From Apostichopus japonicus (lineage: Eukaryota; Echinodermata; Holothuroidea; Aspidochirotida; Stichopodidae), in the NCBI RefSeq assembly GCF_037975245.1, contig NC_092565.1, positions 17,215,999-17,279,998 on the forward strand: a DNA stretch of 64,000 nt, written 5' to 3'. This document shows positions 26,703-38,502 of the stretch, in pieces (within the stretch, counting starts at the first letter, position 1; each line of letters opens with the position of its first letter). Below the pieces are notes generated by a model. The model ran no database searches, was not told the DNA's origin, and worked only from the letters and a program-made list of their open reading frames with translations. Position numbers and translations under genes: made by a program.

Positions 26703-27405
26703 GGGCCAAATTGACGAGTTGCACATTTACTACCAACTCGACAAGATGACAAAATTCAGAAAATTGACGTTTTGACGAGATAACGGATCTCGTCAATGCA
26801 TCAATTTTCTGAATTTTGTCATCTTGTCGAGATGGTATACGTAGTAAGTGTGCAACTCGTCAATTTGCAGAAAATTGATGCATTGACGAGATCCGTTAAC
26901 TCGTGAAAACATCAATTTTCTGAATTTTGTCATGCTGTCGAGATGGTAGTAACTGTGCAACTCGTCAATTTGCAGAAAACTGATGCATTGACGAGATCCG
27001 ATATCTCGTCAAAACGTCAATTTTCTGAATTTTTTCATGCTGTCGAGATGGTAGTAACTGTGCAACTCGTCAATTTGCAGAAAATTGATGCATTGAAGAG
27101 ATCCGTTATCTCGTCAAAACGTCAATTTTCTGAATTTTGTCATCTTGTCGAGATGGTAGTAACTGTGCAACCCGTCAATTTGCAGAAAATTGATGCATTG
27201 ACGAGATCCGTTATCTCGTCAAAACGTCAATTTTCTGAATTTTGTCATCTTGTCGAGATGGAAGTAACTGTGCAACCCGTCAATTTGTAGAAAATTGATG
27301 CATTGACGAGATTCGTTATCTCGTCAAAACGTCAATTTTCTGAATTTTGTCACGTTACCATCTCAATAACTCGTCAATTTGCAGATAATTGTCGTTTTGT
27401 CAAGT
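26703..27405. repeat. 105-bp tandem repeat with an inverted first unit
   Basis: The block GAGATGGTAGTAACTGTGC recurs about every 105 bp (near 26940, 27045, 27150, 27255). Each unit contains an internal palindrome, GACGAGAT...ATCTCGTC. The first unit (about 26703-26787) is inverted relative to the rest, so the left end folds back on the next copy. Because 105 is divisible by three, the repeat is open as a 35-residue peptide repeat, which is fortuitous. The structure resembles the long subterminal repeats of a DNA transposon, possibly the one that carried the neighbouring Ulp1-like protease. Confidence 0.8.
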
Positions 27406-28712
27406 TGGTAACTCGTCAATACAATGTCCCTTCTACGCTTCCGTATATACAAGAGACGTACAGACATTATGTTAATAATCATGAGTGACAACTTGCTGTA
27501 CGGTCACAGGTCACAGAAACGACCACGAAGTGTCATTTACCTCATACAGCATATGTTGGATGAAGGTGTAGCCACCGCCAAATATGATTTGGATAAATAA
27601 TCTCACGCACAATTTCCTATTTATAGCCACAAATAAAAAACTATGCCACCAATTATAGGGGGATATTCCCCAACCTAAAATATTCGGGGAAATGAACTAA
27701 CGGCATAAGGAGGTACTGGTACTTCAGGCCTACGAAATAGTGCTAATATGCTAACGTTCAACCTTATTTTCTTGAATAAAGGCAGGCCTTCTACATAATA
27801 GATCTTACTTATTAATACAGCTCCAGGGGCAAGCTTTGTCTCATATGGACTAACGTTATTACTACTTGCTATAAGTGAATGTAGAAATGGGAAATGTGGG
27901 GAAATGTTTAGTTCAGTGCAACCACGGAATTCTACATGGAACAGAGCCTAATGCTGCTCGACGGGAATATAGCTATCACGTTAGGCTACAGGCACGGTTA
28001 TTGCTAGGTAACGGGTGTCGTCTGCTGCTCTAAGCACGCATACACATTTACGTACTAGTTGGGTGAAATCATCATGCGTAATGGGGAGAGTAATATATTA
28101 GTACCACCCTGGAACACATCACATGACCCTCCATGCATGGTACGTGCGTACGCGCGTATTTACTGTGTGATAGTTTCTCCAGATTCATTTACCTCGATGG
28201 TTTAAGGTACATGTGACTTCTAGAACAACGACATCCAGACTAATTTCTACGGTTTTCTTCTTACAAATTCTTATCATAATCTTTAGGAGCTTGTTTTACG
28301 TAGTATTAAGAACATTTTTTGTAAAGTTAAGAAACTAGTCTTGGCGTGTTAGGCCCAGGTTAAGTCAGTTCGTTCAAATTAATAGTCTATTTTGCCAGTC
28401 GTGAAACTAGTACTGCTACTACTACTAGTAGGACTACAGTAGTCTAGGTACAGTAGGAGTATTAACACCCATAGGCCTACTCAGCTGAGTAATGTGTGAA
28501 TCATTAGGCCTAGGCTAGGAGTCGGACTACTTCATTAGGGCTTATCAGTAGCATGGTGGTCTCATAATTGACGCACTTAAGGATTTTTATATGTGTAGCT
28601 CCTCAAAAATGTAATGATCTCAATATATTGATTGTTCTGTGCATACGTAATACACTACAATTGACTATTGAGCATAGGCCCTAGTTTGACCACAAAATGT
28701 CTACCGTGTCAA
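27406..28712. other. Intergenic interval, nothing recognised
   Basis: No exon or RNA gene could be supported. The stretch contains many TAGGCCTA-type words, but I see no longer repeat. Confidence 0.5.
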
Positions 28713-28722
28713 GTTCTTTCAT

Positions 28723-28981
28723 GGCCGTGGCTATTCTTACGACTAGTTGTAACAATTATTTATAAACTATTCTTACGACATCGGCGAATTCAAAGTAAAT
28801 AAAGCAACTGCGCATTTAGTAGGGGTAACCCTAACTCTAACCCTCAATCCAACCCTAGCCCTAAACCTAACCCTAACCGGGAATTATTGTTCGTAAAAAT
28901 AGTACTCCTAGTCATAAAATAGCAACTGCGCATGCGCAAAAGGGAATTATTGTTACAACTAGTCGTAAGAATAGCCACTTT
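28723..28981. mobile_element. MITE with 30-bp perfect inverted repeats and a telomere-like core
   Basis: Positions 28727-28756 (starting GTGGCTATTCTTACGACT) are the exact reverse complement of 28949-28978. A perfect 10-bp repeat GTTCTTTCAT flanks the element at 28713-28722 and 28982-28991, which fits a target-site duplication, with 3-4 unmatched bases between it and each inverted repeat. AGCAACTGCGCAT is repeated on both sides of the core. There is no coding capacity. Confidence 0.8.
28826..28878. repeat. Degenerate (CCCTAA)n interstitial telomere-like tract
   Basis: About eight units of CCCTAA or near variants (CTCTAA, CCCTCAAT, CCCTAG, ACCTAA). CCCTAA is the strand complementary to the metazoan telomere unit TTAGGG. 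It lies inside the MITE at 28723-28981. Confidence 0.85.
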
Positions 28982-28991
28982 GTTCTTTCAT

Positions 28992-30404
28992 ACCCCGAAA
29001 TTAACATTCTTCGATAAGCCAACTGTAAGTATGTATACATCTATTGTCTCTGGATGCTGTTTGCTATGCTCTGGGCCTCTAAGGCCAGACAGGTCAGGTC
29101 CCTGAGAGTAGTGGTATCATGTTAAGCCTAGTTAAAGGCATTGAAATTGACTACAGTAGTCCCAAACCGCGCTGCCCCTGAAAAAGTTAACTTTCCGTTG
29201 CTTGCAAGTGAAGTTTTATTCTTTTCGCTACAAAATGCAGACAGTAATGGAACATGATACATCGTTATCTTTTATCTAGACCTGAGATATCCATCGCTGC
29301 TATGTACACTGTGTTGTGGGTACTCACCGTAGCTCCATGTATTGACTGTACACTATAGTGTCTAATTACCGACGGTAGCAAGCTGTGTGTGTATTTTCTG
29401 GGATCGAAGGTGGTGTCTAACACTTCTGTACACCTCATTCGAAACTAGGTCAGATTACCGGCATCAGACGTTTCTTTGTGCGCGAGTCTTCACTCCCTGT
29501 AGTTTAAGGTTACAAGTTTTGTTAATTTTAGGGAGTAAGATTTCCAGATGCCAAGAACACAACTGGGGGTGGGAGGGGAGGGTGTTAAAAGCTTAATAAG
29601 AAACACAATTTGATCAGCACATACAAAGTTTAGGTTGCCTGCTGTATCATTTCTAGTAATTATTTGAAGGTGCGTCATTTATGAAGCCTTTGCTACACAT
29701 CTTTCGAACAGTGGCAGTAGTACCAGTATGATGGAGTGAATCATTACTTTGAATTTGAACTGTCAGCTTTTACTTACTGTACTGTCAAAAAGAAAGTATT
29801 ATTGACTGATTAATTTGTATGATGTTGCTTTTTTCATTGTCAATGTGTAATAGTGAATTTTAGCCAGTGTGTCACGTAGTCATGAATGTCTAAAGTTGTA
29901 AATAACAGTATGAATTACTCCAGCGGCAGCAGAGTTCTAGCCATGTGTGTATCCTGTTTTGTACAGGAATTGAAATAGTTGAGATAAGCCTAACTAAGTT
30001 TCTATTCTGACAACCAGAAACTTGTGTCCATGGTTTTGTCAGAGTGACATCTAGTGATGCTAGGATTTCAAGGCTTTTGATTCTACATACAGTAATCTTT
30101 CTTTGAACAATGTTTGGACCAGCAGAAAAGACAATACGGGTGGTAAAAGGATGACTGGCAAACTTATTACAGGCATGAGCTTTTTCCGCGAATTCGCAGA
30201 ATAATGGTGATTTCTTATCTACCTCGGGGACAAAAAGTATTATCATAACACTGTAGCATAAGCAAACTGGAGCCTATACCGCAATTTTTGCAAAGTTCTG
30301 GGATTTTTTTCTACCCCATGCTCATCCAGGTTATGTATGTGTTACCATGGTAATTGTAACTTTGTTATGTTGCTCCTATACTTACAGATTCAAGAGAGCA
30401 CAAA
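28992..30404. other. Region upstream of PBDC1
   Basis: This interval should hold the PBDC1 promoter and any 5' non-coding or short coding exon. A good acceptor (CTTACAG, ending 30387) opens the first exon I can place, so at least one exon lies upstream. I could not identify it with confidence. Confidence 0.4.
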
Positions 30405-33400
30405 ATGTATGATGCAGAAAACTATAACAATGATGTAAGTTGGTTGTTACTTTGTTTCTTCTTTCAATATATACTTAACAATTCAGATATTCTTTTAGTT
30501 ACATTCTTCATTAAATTTAGACATAACTAATGACATTCCATTATTAAATGGCATCTGGTTCAGTCGTTGAACTTATAGGTTTTGTAATCCCATATGGTTT
30601 GGACTGTGCCATAAGTGCTTTTGAAGCTCTGCCAATGGTCATCATGGATGATCATATGAAGCTGCCTAAATATTTGATCAAACCTTCCTTAAGTGTTGAA
30701 CAAGTATCATACAGAATTACAAGGCATCCATGATTAATGCTATGCACTTTCTACAGCAATTGCTACCATATTATATTTCTGATGATAATGATACAAAAAA
30801 GGATTGTACCAGGTTGTGCAATGGAGTTTGCCAGAAACAGCAAACTGGAAGATTTTGATGGCCTATTGAGTTGTAAGATTGCAATCTGCATTGAATTCCC
30901 TGTAATGTGGTTCCACTTCTTGGCTAAGCAAAGTACGGTAATCTGCTGCGTTAGTATGTAAACTGAAATAGCAGCAAACACTGTGAAATGCTTGTCAATA
31001 TTAAGGAAATAAAGTGTTACATTAAATCTACAGGTGAGGCAAGTACAAGATTATTTGTATTGGTGGTGTACCAAATGCAATGACTTGTTTATTAATTAGG
31101 AGTAGCCACATGGCCATTCACATAGATCACTCGTGGTAGGAGTGAGGGTTACTCAGCTAAATATTTTAAATTGTAATTATATATGACCAGAGACTTTTTC
31201 AGAGTGAAACAAAGTATTAAACAGCCCATTGCAAAATACAGAGCTTTATATTATAAGGTAAACGGTGGTAACCCTTCTATCATTCAATATGTTCATATGA
31301 ACTAATTTGCTTAAATATGTATTTACTAACTCTGGAACTCTTTGTCTTCTATGCCTGTGCTATTTCTCTTGATAGGCTAGTGTGGAAGGTCTGTGGGCAG
31401 TACAGACTATGCATCATTGTGAAACCTACATGAATGTGAGTGTTTCATAAATTTTATGTGTTGATGTTTTTTTACTTTAATAGAAAAACTATCGTTCACT
31501 GTAGTTTTAAAGGGTAGTGAGGAACATAAAATATTCCTATAAAGCACCAAAATAAATAGTGTTACTACTGTATATGTCTGAGCTATATGTAATGAACCAA
31601 ATGTTCTACAGTCTTATTGTACTTTGACCAAGTTTTGGTAGGGATGTGTAGAAGTTCATACAATATGTAATTTTCACCAAACCTCTTTAATTTTCAATTA
31701 AAATTTGAATTTAATACTTGTTGGAGCTCCAAGGATAACTGTCTTCTTTTTATGTAGGGGTTGGGGAGGGGGGAGGGGGGAGGGTGTGGATGGGGAGATG
31801 ATGAGGCTACCCATTAAGACAAGATTTGTTGTAAGCTACTGTACTTGCTGTCTGCTGTGCATTCAGAAACCTGTTGATGTTCATACTCTGTTCTCTTGCA
31901 GCTCATATCTTCTGTTGATTCAAGAATCTTGAAACTAAGTGACAGGGATGACCTCATCCTGGAAGATTTCTGCAAAGACTTCCCAAATTTTGAAATAAGT
32001 CTTGTCAAAGAAGACCACTTGAAGAAACCATCTGCTAAAGTGGTAAGGAAGTTGAAAGACTGTAGCAGTTTTTGTGATGCACAGCTGATATCCCCATCAA
32101 TTCTCTCCCTTGCACCTCCCCCCTCCCCAATCCCTCTCTTTCATCACTGAGTTTGACATGTTGGTGAGCTTTCTTTATTGGTACTATATTTCAACTGTTT
32201 TTGTCATATTTCAACTTCATTCATGCACAGTCATGGATGTGGAATATAAAACATACAAATTTTGTTCTACTTGTGTAGCATACTGTTGTGGAAGTTTGTC
32301 TTTGAAATTGTATTTAAATGACGATTTCAAAGGCCACAGTTTTGTGATGTTCATCTGTGGTTACCTATTATAAAGGAGCTGCAACAATAAACTTTTCTCC
32401 TATCTAAGTAAAGTATATCAATACGAGAGCCAGTATTTTGATACTGAGGGAGGGGATGGAGAGGAGGGCAGGGAATGCCATGCTAGGATCAATTCCTAGA
32501 CCCTCTTTTCCGTTATGTTTATTTATGGATGCACGTTTTTACTGTTCCAGTATAAACTTCATTTTCTGGATTTGTCAGGGTCAGAGGTTGTTGGTTTAGA
32601 AAGAAAAGAACAACATCTCGAAAATCCATATTTCTTTACTATGATGTAAAACTTTGACTTTATAGTATTATAACAGAGAGCATTTTACTATTATCTGCCC
32701 CTTACCCCACAAGTTCACCTATACAATCTCTTAGTTGGTAGCACAGACAGGAAGTCCTCCAACATCACTATAAAATATTACTAACAGTTTCTGTTTACAA
32801 GCCATAAAGATAATAATATACTTCCCCATCTTCTAAGTCTTGATGGATCACTTACACTTTGACTTCCACAGCATAAAACTCTCTACAACAAAAACCCTAC
32901 ACCTGTCTGTGCATATATTATATCTCTACACAGATCTCTACCAAGAAAGTAACCTTCAATGTGATGTCATTGATGATGTCACAGTGTCAATTTCTCAGTA
33001 GCCCTGCCTCTGTTTCTTGGTAGAGTGTGTGTCAACAAGAGGACAGAGTAACTTCCAGTCCCATCCTCTGTCACCAACAAGTTTCAAGTTAATTAAAAAT
33101 CCAGTATAAATTACATGAAAGTACATATTTATAAATTGGATATGACAAACATTTAAAAGTTATTATGCTTAAAATAGCATGTTCAAGCACCGGTGTGACA
33201 GAATCTCTGCAAGGTATATTATTGTGTGAAATACAGTAACATGTTTCAAACAGACTTCTTTTCAGTGTGTGTGTCGTTTTGGTACTGTAACTGCACAAGA
33301 GTACTGTAACTTCAACCTTCCCAACGTAGTGCTACTATTATTATTATTATGATTAATTATTACATATTATCTTTTATTCTTTTTCAGAAATGGCGGACAT

Positions 33401-34504
33401 TTTGCAATCGTTATAAAGAAGAAATAAAGGACTTCAATCAAGGGTTACTCATCAGGTTAGACTGCAAGAAAGACTACTCAGAAGAGAATACTATTTTAGG
33501 TGAGCCTTGACCCTGGTTGTGCAATACAACAGAAGATATATTAATCTTGTCTGTAACGCATTGATAAAAATGAAAGAAAATTTCAATTTACATCATTCCT
33601 CTCTTACCCGTCTCCTATAAAATTCACTCCAATCTACCCCAGGTGATAAACTGGCAACATTCTGTCACTGTTCCCTCCTCCCCATGACCCTTGCCTATGT
33701 TACCTATGTTCAGATTATCTAAACATGATTTTCTAGCAAGGTTTTCCATCTGCTTGAAAGAATTTTGTTTAACAACGCACATCCATCTCATATGTAAAAG
33801 TAATGAAAATGTATTCAGAGAAAATGAAGAAAAGGGAAAAAAAATGAATCAATAATTTCAGGTCAAAAATTGGGCAATGCAATTGAAGCTTTTATATTAA
33901 AGGATAAGGAATCTTCCCAGCTTGCCTGCATAATGAACTTCTTTTTAAATTGATTAAACGTTAGGTTACACCGTTTATGGGGAATGAGAGCCTTGATAGA
34001 CCTGGTTACATTCAGAACAATGAAACAAGCACCTATAATGTGTCTATGTAATGGGGGCACTGGTAGGCTGGAGTGTGGTGCACTATTCACCTCAAAACAA
34101 TCCATTTTGTGTACATTTGAAATGGTCTTTCAAAGTGATAAAACCAAAAAGTGAAAGTCCAACCATCCTCGCTTGCTCCATGTCAAACACCTATTGAACT
34201 TGTATGTCTCCATTAATCAGATCACATGCACTCATTGGGCAAAGATGTCACTTATAATATAGTGTGTTCAGTAATTTAGTATATATTTAAATGTATCACA
34301 ATGACATAAAGCACAGTTGTTATATTAATTCTTTCTTTCTTTCTTTCTTCAGTCACCAAAATCCAGTTTCTTGCTATTGAGATTGCAAGAAACCGGGAAG
34401 GGCTGAATTTGCATTTTTGGAAGACGAAAAGGAAAGATGAGCTCCAAGAACAAACGACTACAGATGCAAACAACACAGACACTAGCAGTGACAAGAACAG
34501 CTAA
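30405..34504 (+). CDS. PBDC1: PBDC1 (polysaccharide biosynthesis domain-containing protein 1)
   Basis: Five spliced segments give 164 codons and a stop: 30405-30434, 31376-31435, 31902-32042, 33388-33499 and 34353-34504. Every junction has GT/AG and the phases agree. The product matches animal PBDC1 almost from end to end: NYNND, LISSVDSRILKL, KWRTFCNRYKEEIKDFN, LIRLDC, YSEENTIL and IQFLAIEIARNREGLN correspond to conserved blocks of the family. The C-terminal tail is polar and variable, as in relatives. Despite its name, the family is not shown to make polysaccharide; the yeast ortholog (YPL225W/Chp1) is described as a ribosome-associated chaperone for eEF1A, so a cytosolic role in translation-factor folding is inferred. 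The ATG at 30405 lies 17 nt inside an exon that is open upstream, so the true N-terminus may lie in an earlier exon; human PBDC1 has more residues before this point. Confidence 0.93.
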
Positions 34505-35512
34505 TAGTCTGCTAGTAACACCGGTTAGAGCAACAGTGAGAGCAAGTTCACTTCCATTAACAACACTACACCTCCCACCATGCAAGGCCTCAGCGCTGCA
34601 ATACCAATCTTTAAGATATCGCATTAGTATCATGTAAGAACATTTAAAATTGTTCCGTTTGAAGTCAAGGGTTGCCCATTTGCCCAGCCACACAACACAG
34701 ACCTCGGTGCAACCATGTCTGTAGTTGTTGCATTAATGTCAGCTAAATAAAAAAGAGTGTTCTTTTGAAACCAGGTAGGAACATGTTGCCCAGGCATTCA
34801 ACACCATTTGAGAGATGAAAGATGGTTTCTTTTGAAATCAGGTACGAACACTTTGGCTTACAACACTTTTGAGAGATGAAATATGGTTTCTTCCAACATC
34901 AAGTGCAAACACTTTGCCCCAGCCTTACAGCACTGTTAAAGCAGCCTAATTTACATGCAAGAATCTGTGGATTTAATTTTTATTAACTGGTAAGGATGAC
35001 ACATGTAATTAATGTAATGAATAAGGAATTAAGTTATTGTAAGTAGTCCCCCGTCTAGAGGGCAGAATCTTTAGGCCTTGATGAACTGTGATGAGAATTG
35101 GATTATGCTGATATGTCAAGTTTTGGGGTTGCCTGGGTAATCAAGTCATTCTGTACTTGAGTTTGCTTTTGCAATGGGAAGTTCAAAAGTTCTATGACAG
35201 TTATTGGTCCATAGTGATCAAGCATAAACCTTTTCTGCATTTGTGCTGTTATTTAGTACTTGACTGTAGTTGTGTTTTAACTTACAGCGTGGCACTTTGC
35301 AGTATTATGCATTACAATTATTAATAGTTTGATATCTGATCAGGAAAATCCATAATTCCCAGGTTTTCAATGTATCTATCCTATTGTATGTATTATCTAC
35401 AGTAATTTAAAGAAGCTTCCTGATCTGAAAATGTGGTGTTGATTTCCAAACATGGTTTAGTTTGGACAGATTTTAATGTGAAATCATGATCTGTTTCTGA
35501 ATTCTGACACCC

Positions 35513-35518
35513 AATAAA
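35513..35518 (+). terminator. Poly(A) signal candidate for PBDC1
   Basis: AATAAA lies about 1.0 kb after the PBDC1 stop codon and is followed by a T-rich stretch near 35560. No annotated exon intervenes, so 34505 to about 35540 is the likely 3' UTR. Confidence 0.55.
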
Positions 35519-35539
35519 ATCGTTTACAGCTTTGAAGGC

Positions 35540-37410
35540 AGTCTACTGTGAAGGTGTTTTTTTTTTTATTCTTGGTCATTAGCAAATCGGGGAGGACATT
35601 TTGTGCCACTAAGTCTTTCTACAATAACTTTCAGAGAACAACCTGTGGTAATCATTCCTCCGTAAATGGTCATTAGAAATATTCCCGTGACCCAGTGTCG
35701 TCTATTCAACTTGTATTGAATAAATTGAGTTTTGACATACATATATAGAGGTCATGACCCCTTGTCAGTAGTAAGTGTACACCAGTTTTTCTGCTTTGCT
35801 TTAAGCAAAAACATTACGATTCCGAACTTCAAAAGCTGAAGGCATTGTTTTTCTAAATAAGAAGACGTTGATAAATTTGATACTTAGTATTTTTTTTTTT
35901 TATGTCCGTAGCTTTTAGTCTGGAGATATAGTATCTGTAAAAGGCCATCTTGTCAAATTTCAATTTTACCAAAATGTCAACTGAACAGAAGAGAAATAGA
36001 AACACAAGAAGATAGAGAATGTTCTGTTATCTTTGTTATTTTCATTTACCATGCATTTGTTACAAGTTTATAATTGTTTTACATACTGTACAGGTCTGCT
36101 GATGGCAAAGCACACCAAATGAACACTGACACATCCTGACATTTGAACCACACCTCTTTGCACCCCCTCACCCACTACCATCATTAACTTTACATCCCAT
36201 ACAAGTAAATGTTTTCCATTAAACAAATGTAAACCAAGATTCAAATCAGACAGACAGTGTTTACACAGTTTAATGTATGCATAATATTAACCTTCCAGTG
36301 ATAACAGTGAATTAGTTGACCATCAAAGAGGTGATAGGTTTCTATAGGTTAAATGAGTCAATCCCTTCCTCCCCCCCCCCCCCCACAACTGGATGTTCTT
36401 CGCAGCTGATAAGAGTGATGGAGAATATATGCTCAAATCTTCAAACATCACAGTATTCACTTCTGGTGTGTAACAGCGTTCAGACAGAGTTCTCCATAAT
36501 TTCACTCTAAACTTTCTCAAACACTTTACATAAATTGCTTTCTTCCTATCACACTGAAGCTGGTCTTGGGTAATTACACAATGCTTTCATTTAATGGCCT
36601 ATGGAGATGGTAGTGTCTTGGTATAACATAGCATATAGTAATAGAAGTATGGGAAACTACTGATGTAGATTTGATTCATAGAATGCCAGTTGTTCTTGGT
36701 TAGTTAGATTATTAGTCTGCTCTGTAAAAATGGAGAGATGAATGAAATGACCACACAAAAATTCATGCCTAACCTAAGGAAGGGGTGCCATTAATGTACT
36801 GCAGGTTGGATAAATATGAAATCTGAACCAGAACTAGACAGTGTAGAGTAAAGTAACAGAAAAAAAAAATTGAAAACGGAAATATGTATAATAAATAGCC
36901 ACAAAGAGGACAAAATGAATTCTTAAACAATCAAGGATATAATATCTTTTTTTTTTAATCTTAGAACATATATCTTAAACTGAACCACAATTATTCAACC
37001 TTTTACTTTAATCTTGCTACTTCAAACTGAGCATAAAATAAATCAAAGTAGATCGTCAAAAATTACTGGATCTTCACCAAAGGCGACTTGAAAATATCCT
37101 GCTAGGAACAAAAATTTGGATCCTCTATTAAACTTGCTATATATTCAGCAACACAGACTGTTTGCAGAAGATAAGTAGCTTTTATAATATTGCTTTCTCT
37201 CTTTGAATGTAAAATAACTAGTTTTCTCTTTCTAGACACATTAAATGTGGACAATAATATAAATGTATATATATAGACATATTTCAGAATTATAACCAAA
37301 TTATCATTTGATTGATTCAGCAGAATTGATCTCTGATATGACAAGACAAAAAAAGGAAAGTTAACAATAAATCTTTCTTCAACAGGGATGTAATTTTCAC
37401 AAGATGGTTA
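35540..37410. other. Intergenic interval between PBDC1 and the convergent CARD-Death gene
   Basis: Contains short homopolymers (poly-C near 36370, poly-A and poly-T tracts) and no supported exon. CCTGCTAGGA near 37100 recalls the hairpin at 25563 but lacks the GAAAC-GTC part. Confidence 0.5.
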
Positions 37411-37422
37411 TCAACCTCTTAC

Positions 37423-37638
37423 GTTGACTGTTTGGGAATACTGAGTTCCTGCCACTGCAATATCGCTTTTAAAGGATGACTGCAGGTCCGATTTAATTTT
37501 GATATGTTCTGGAACATTTATTGTACAAGCTGCTGCTATCAGTTCAGGAAGTATCTCTGTAACTCTTTTAATTTTTATGAGGAATGACCCTTTAAACAGG
37601 TGAGGTTCATCAATTGAACAAGACGCAACCCCAACCAT
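37423..37638 (-). CDS. Candidate isolated exon, possible alternative 3' exon of the CARD-Death gene
   Basis: A minus-strand open segment of 72 codons is bounded by a good acceptor (TTTCTAG just before 37638) and a good donor (GTAAGA just after 37423); without splicing it ends at a TGA a few codons later. The peptide (start MVGVASCSIDEPHLFKG, with LIKIKRVTEILPELIAAACT) shows no domain that I recognise. It could join in phase to a GTGAGT donor inside the last CARD-Death exon (exon end 38893, phase 0), which would replace that exon's final ~130 residues. The reading is speculative; it could belong to another gene or be chance. Confidence 0.3.
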
Positions 37639-37837
37639 CTAGAAATAACTGTCACGTACAACTTCCTTTCCCCAAAACAGCTAAGAAATTCTTATTCCAT
37701 TCGGGTTGATATCACATAGTTAAGTGTTTCTTAACACATAAGGCTCCTCTTCACACATAAGGCTGGAGACTAGATCAAGTCTTTATGACATCATTGAGCA
37801 TCACTTGCTTAAATGTTTTTGTTTTTTTTTGTCTTTG

Positions 37838-37843
37838 TTTATT
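37838..37843 (-). terminator. Poly(A) signal candidate for the CARD-Death gene
   Basis: TTTATT on the plus strand is AATAAA on the minus strand, about 660 bp after the stop codon of the CARD-Death gene. The interval 37844-38502 is then 3' UTR. Confidence 0.45.
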
Positions 37844-38502
37844 ACAATGGTTGACATTTTCTGTAGTAGAGATTAGTATTGCAATTGCTGAATCTAAAAT
37901 ATCTAACTATAAGTTTGCCCAGAACAATGGTGTTGAATGTCTTCCAAAGGCGTTCTGTTGCTAATATGAAGTTGAAAAAAAACATATTTTGGTTTCAGTT
38001 ATTAGGATTTATAAAACCATGGCTTAACATTTATATTTGTCATCAGTTTAACCTTAAAGGAGCCTTCCAGGTATTTATCAAAATTTGAAGGTAAATATCT
38101 CCAACACCAGAATAGCTAGAGATTGTTTTCTCCTTTCTTTGACTATTATATATCCAGACTAAATTCTGCCTAAACGTTTTCCCTTAAGTCCTTGTATTTC
38201 ACTCCTTCTTCTTAACTCTATCACTGAAGAGCTAACTGACTTGACAAGAATATTGCCTTCTATAATATATTGTAAGCGTGCATGTAAGCACAAGCCTATT
38301 GATTGTATCAAACTCTGTGATTTCACTGTATTGGTTGTAGAAAGAGATGTATTAAATAATCAAAATACGATGTTGGCGAAATGAAAGAGTTTTCTTTGGT
38401 CACCAATCAGGGTATATTAAATCCCCCTTCAAAAGTTCTAATGCCATGCCATACTCGGTAATGGTGCATTCAATATCTTACAAAAGATATATTCTCATCT
38501 TT

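Noticed and set aside
26943-27488. Plus-strand open frames made of 35-residue repeats
   Set aside because: The repeat period of 105 bp is divisible by three, so the frame stays open by chance. Its composition follows the palindromic DNA unit.
37085-37125. A second hammerhead-like hairpin near CCTGCTAGGA
   Set aside because: The GAAAC and GTC parts are missing and the stem is weak.
37102-37344. Minus-strand hydrophobic frame as a MAVS-like membrane anchor exon
   Set aside because: It is AT-rich, has no convincing splice borders, and lies beyond the candidate poly(A) signal.
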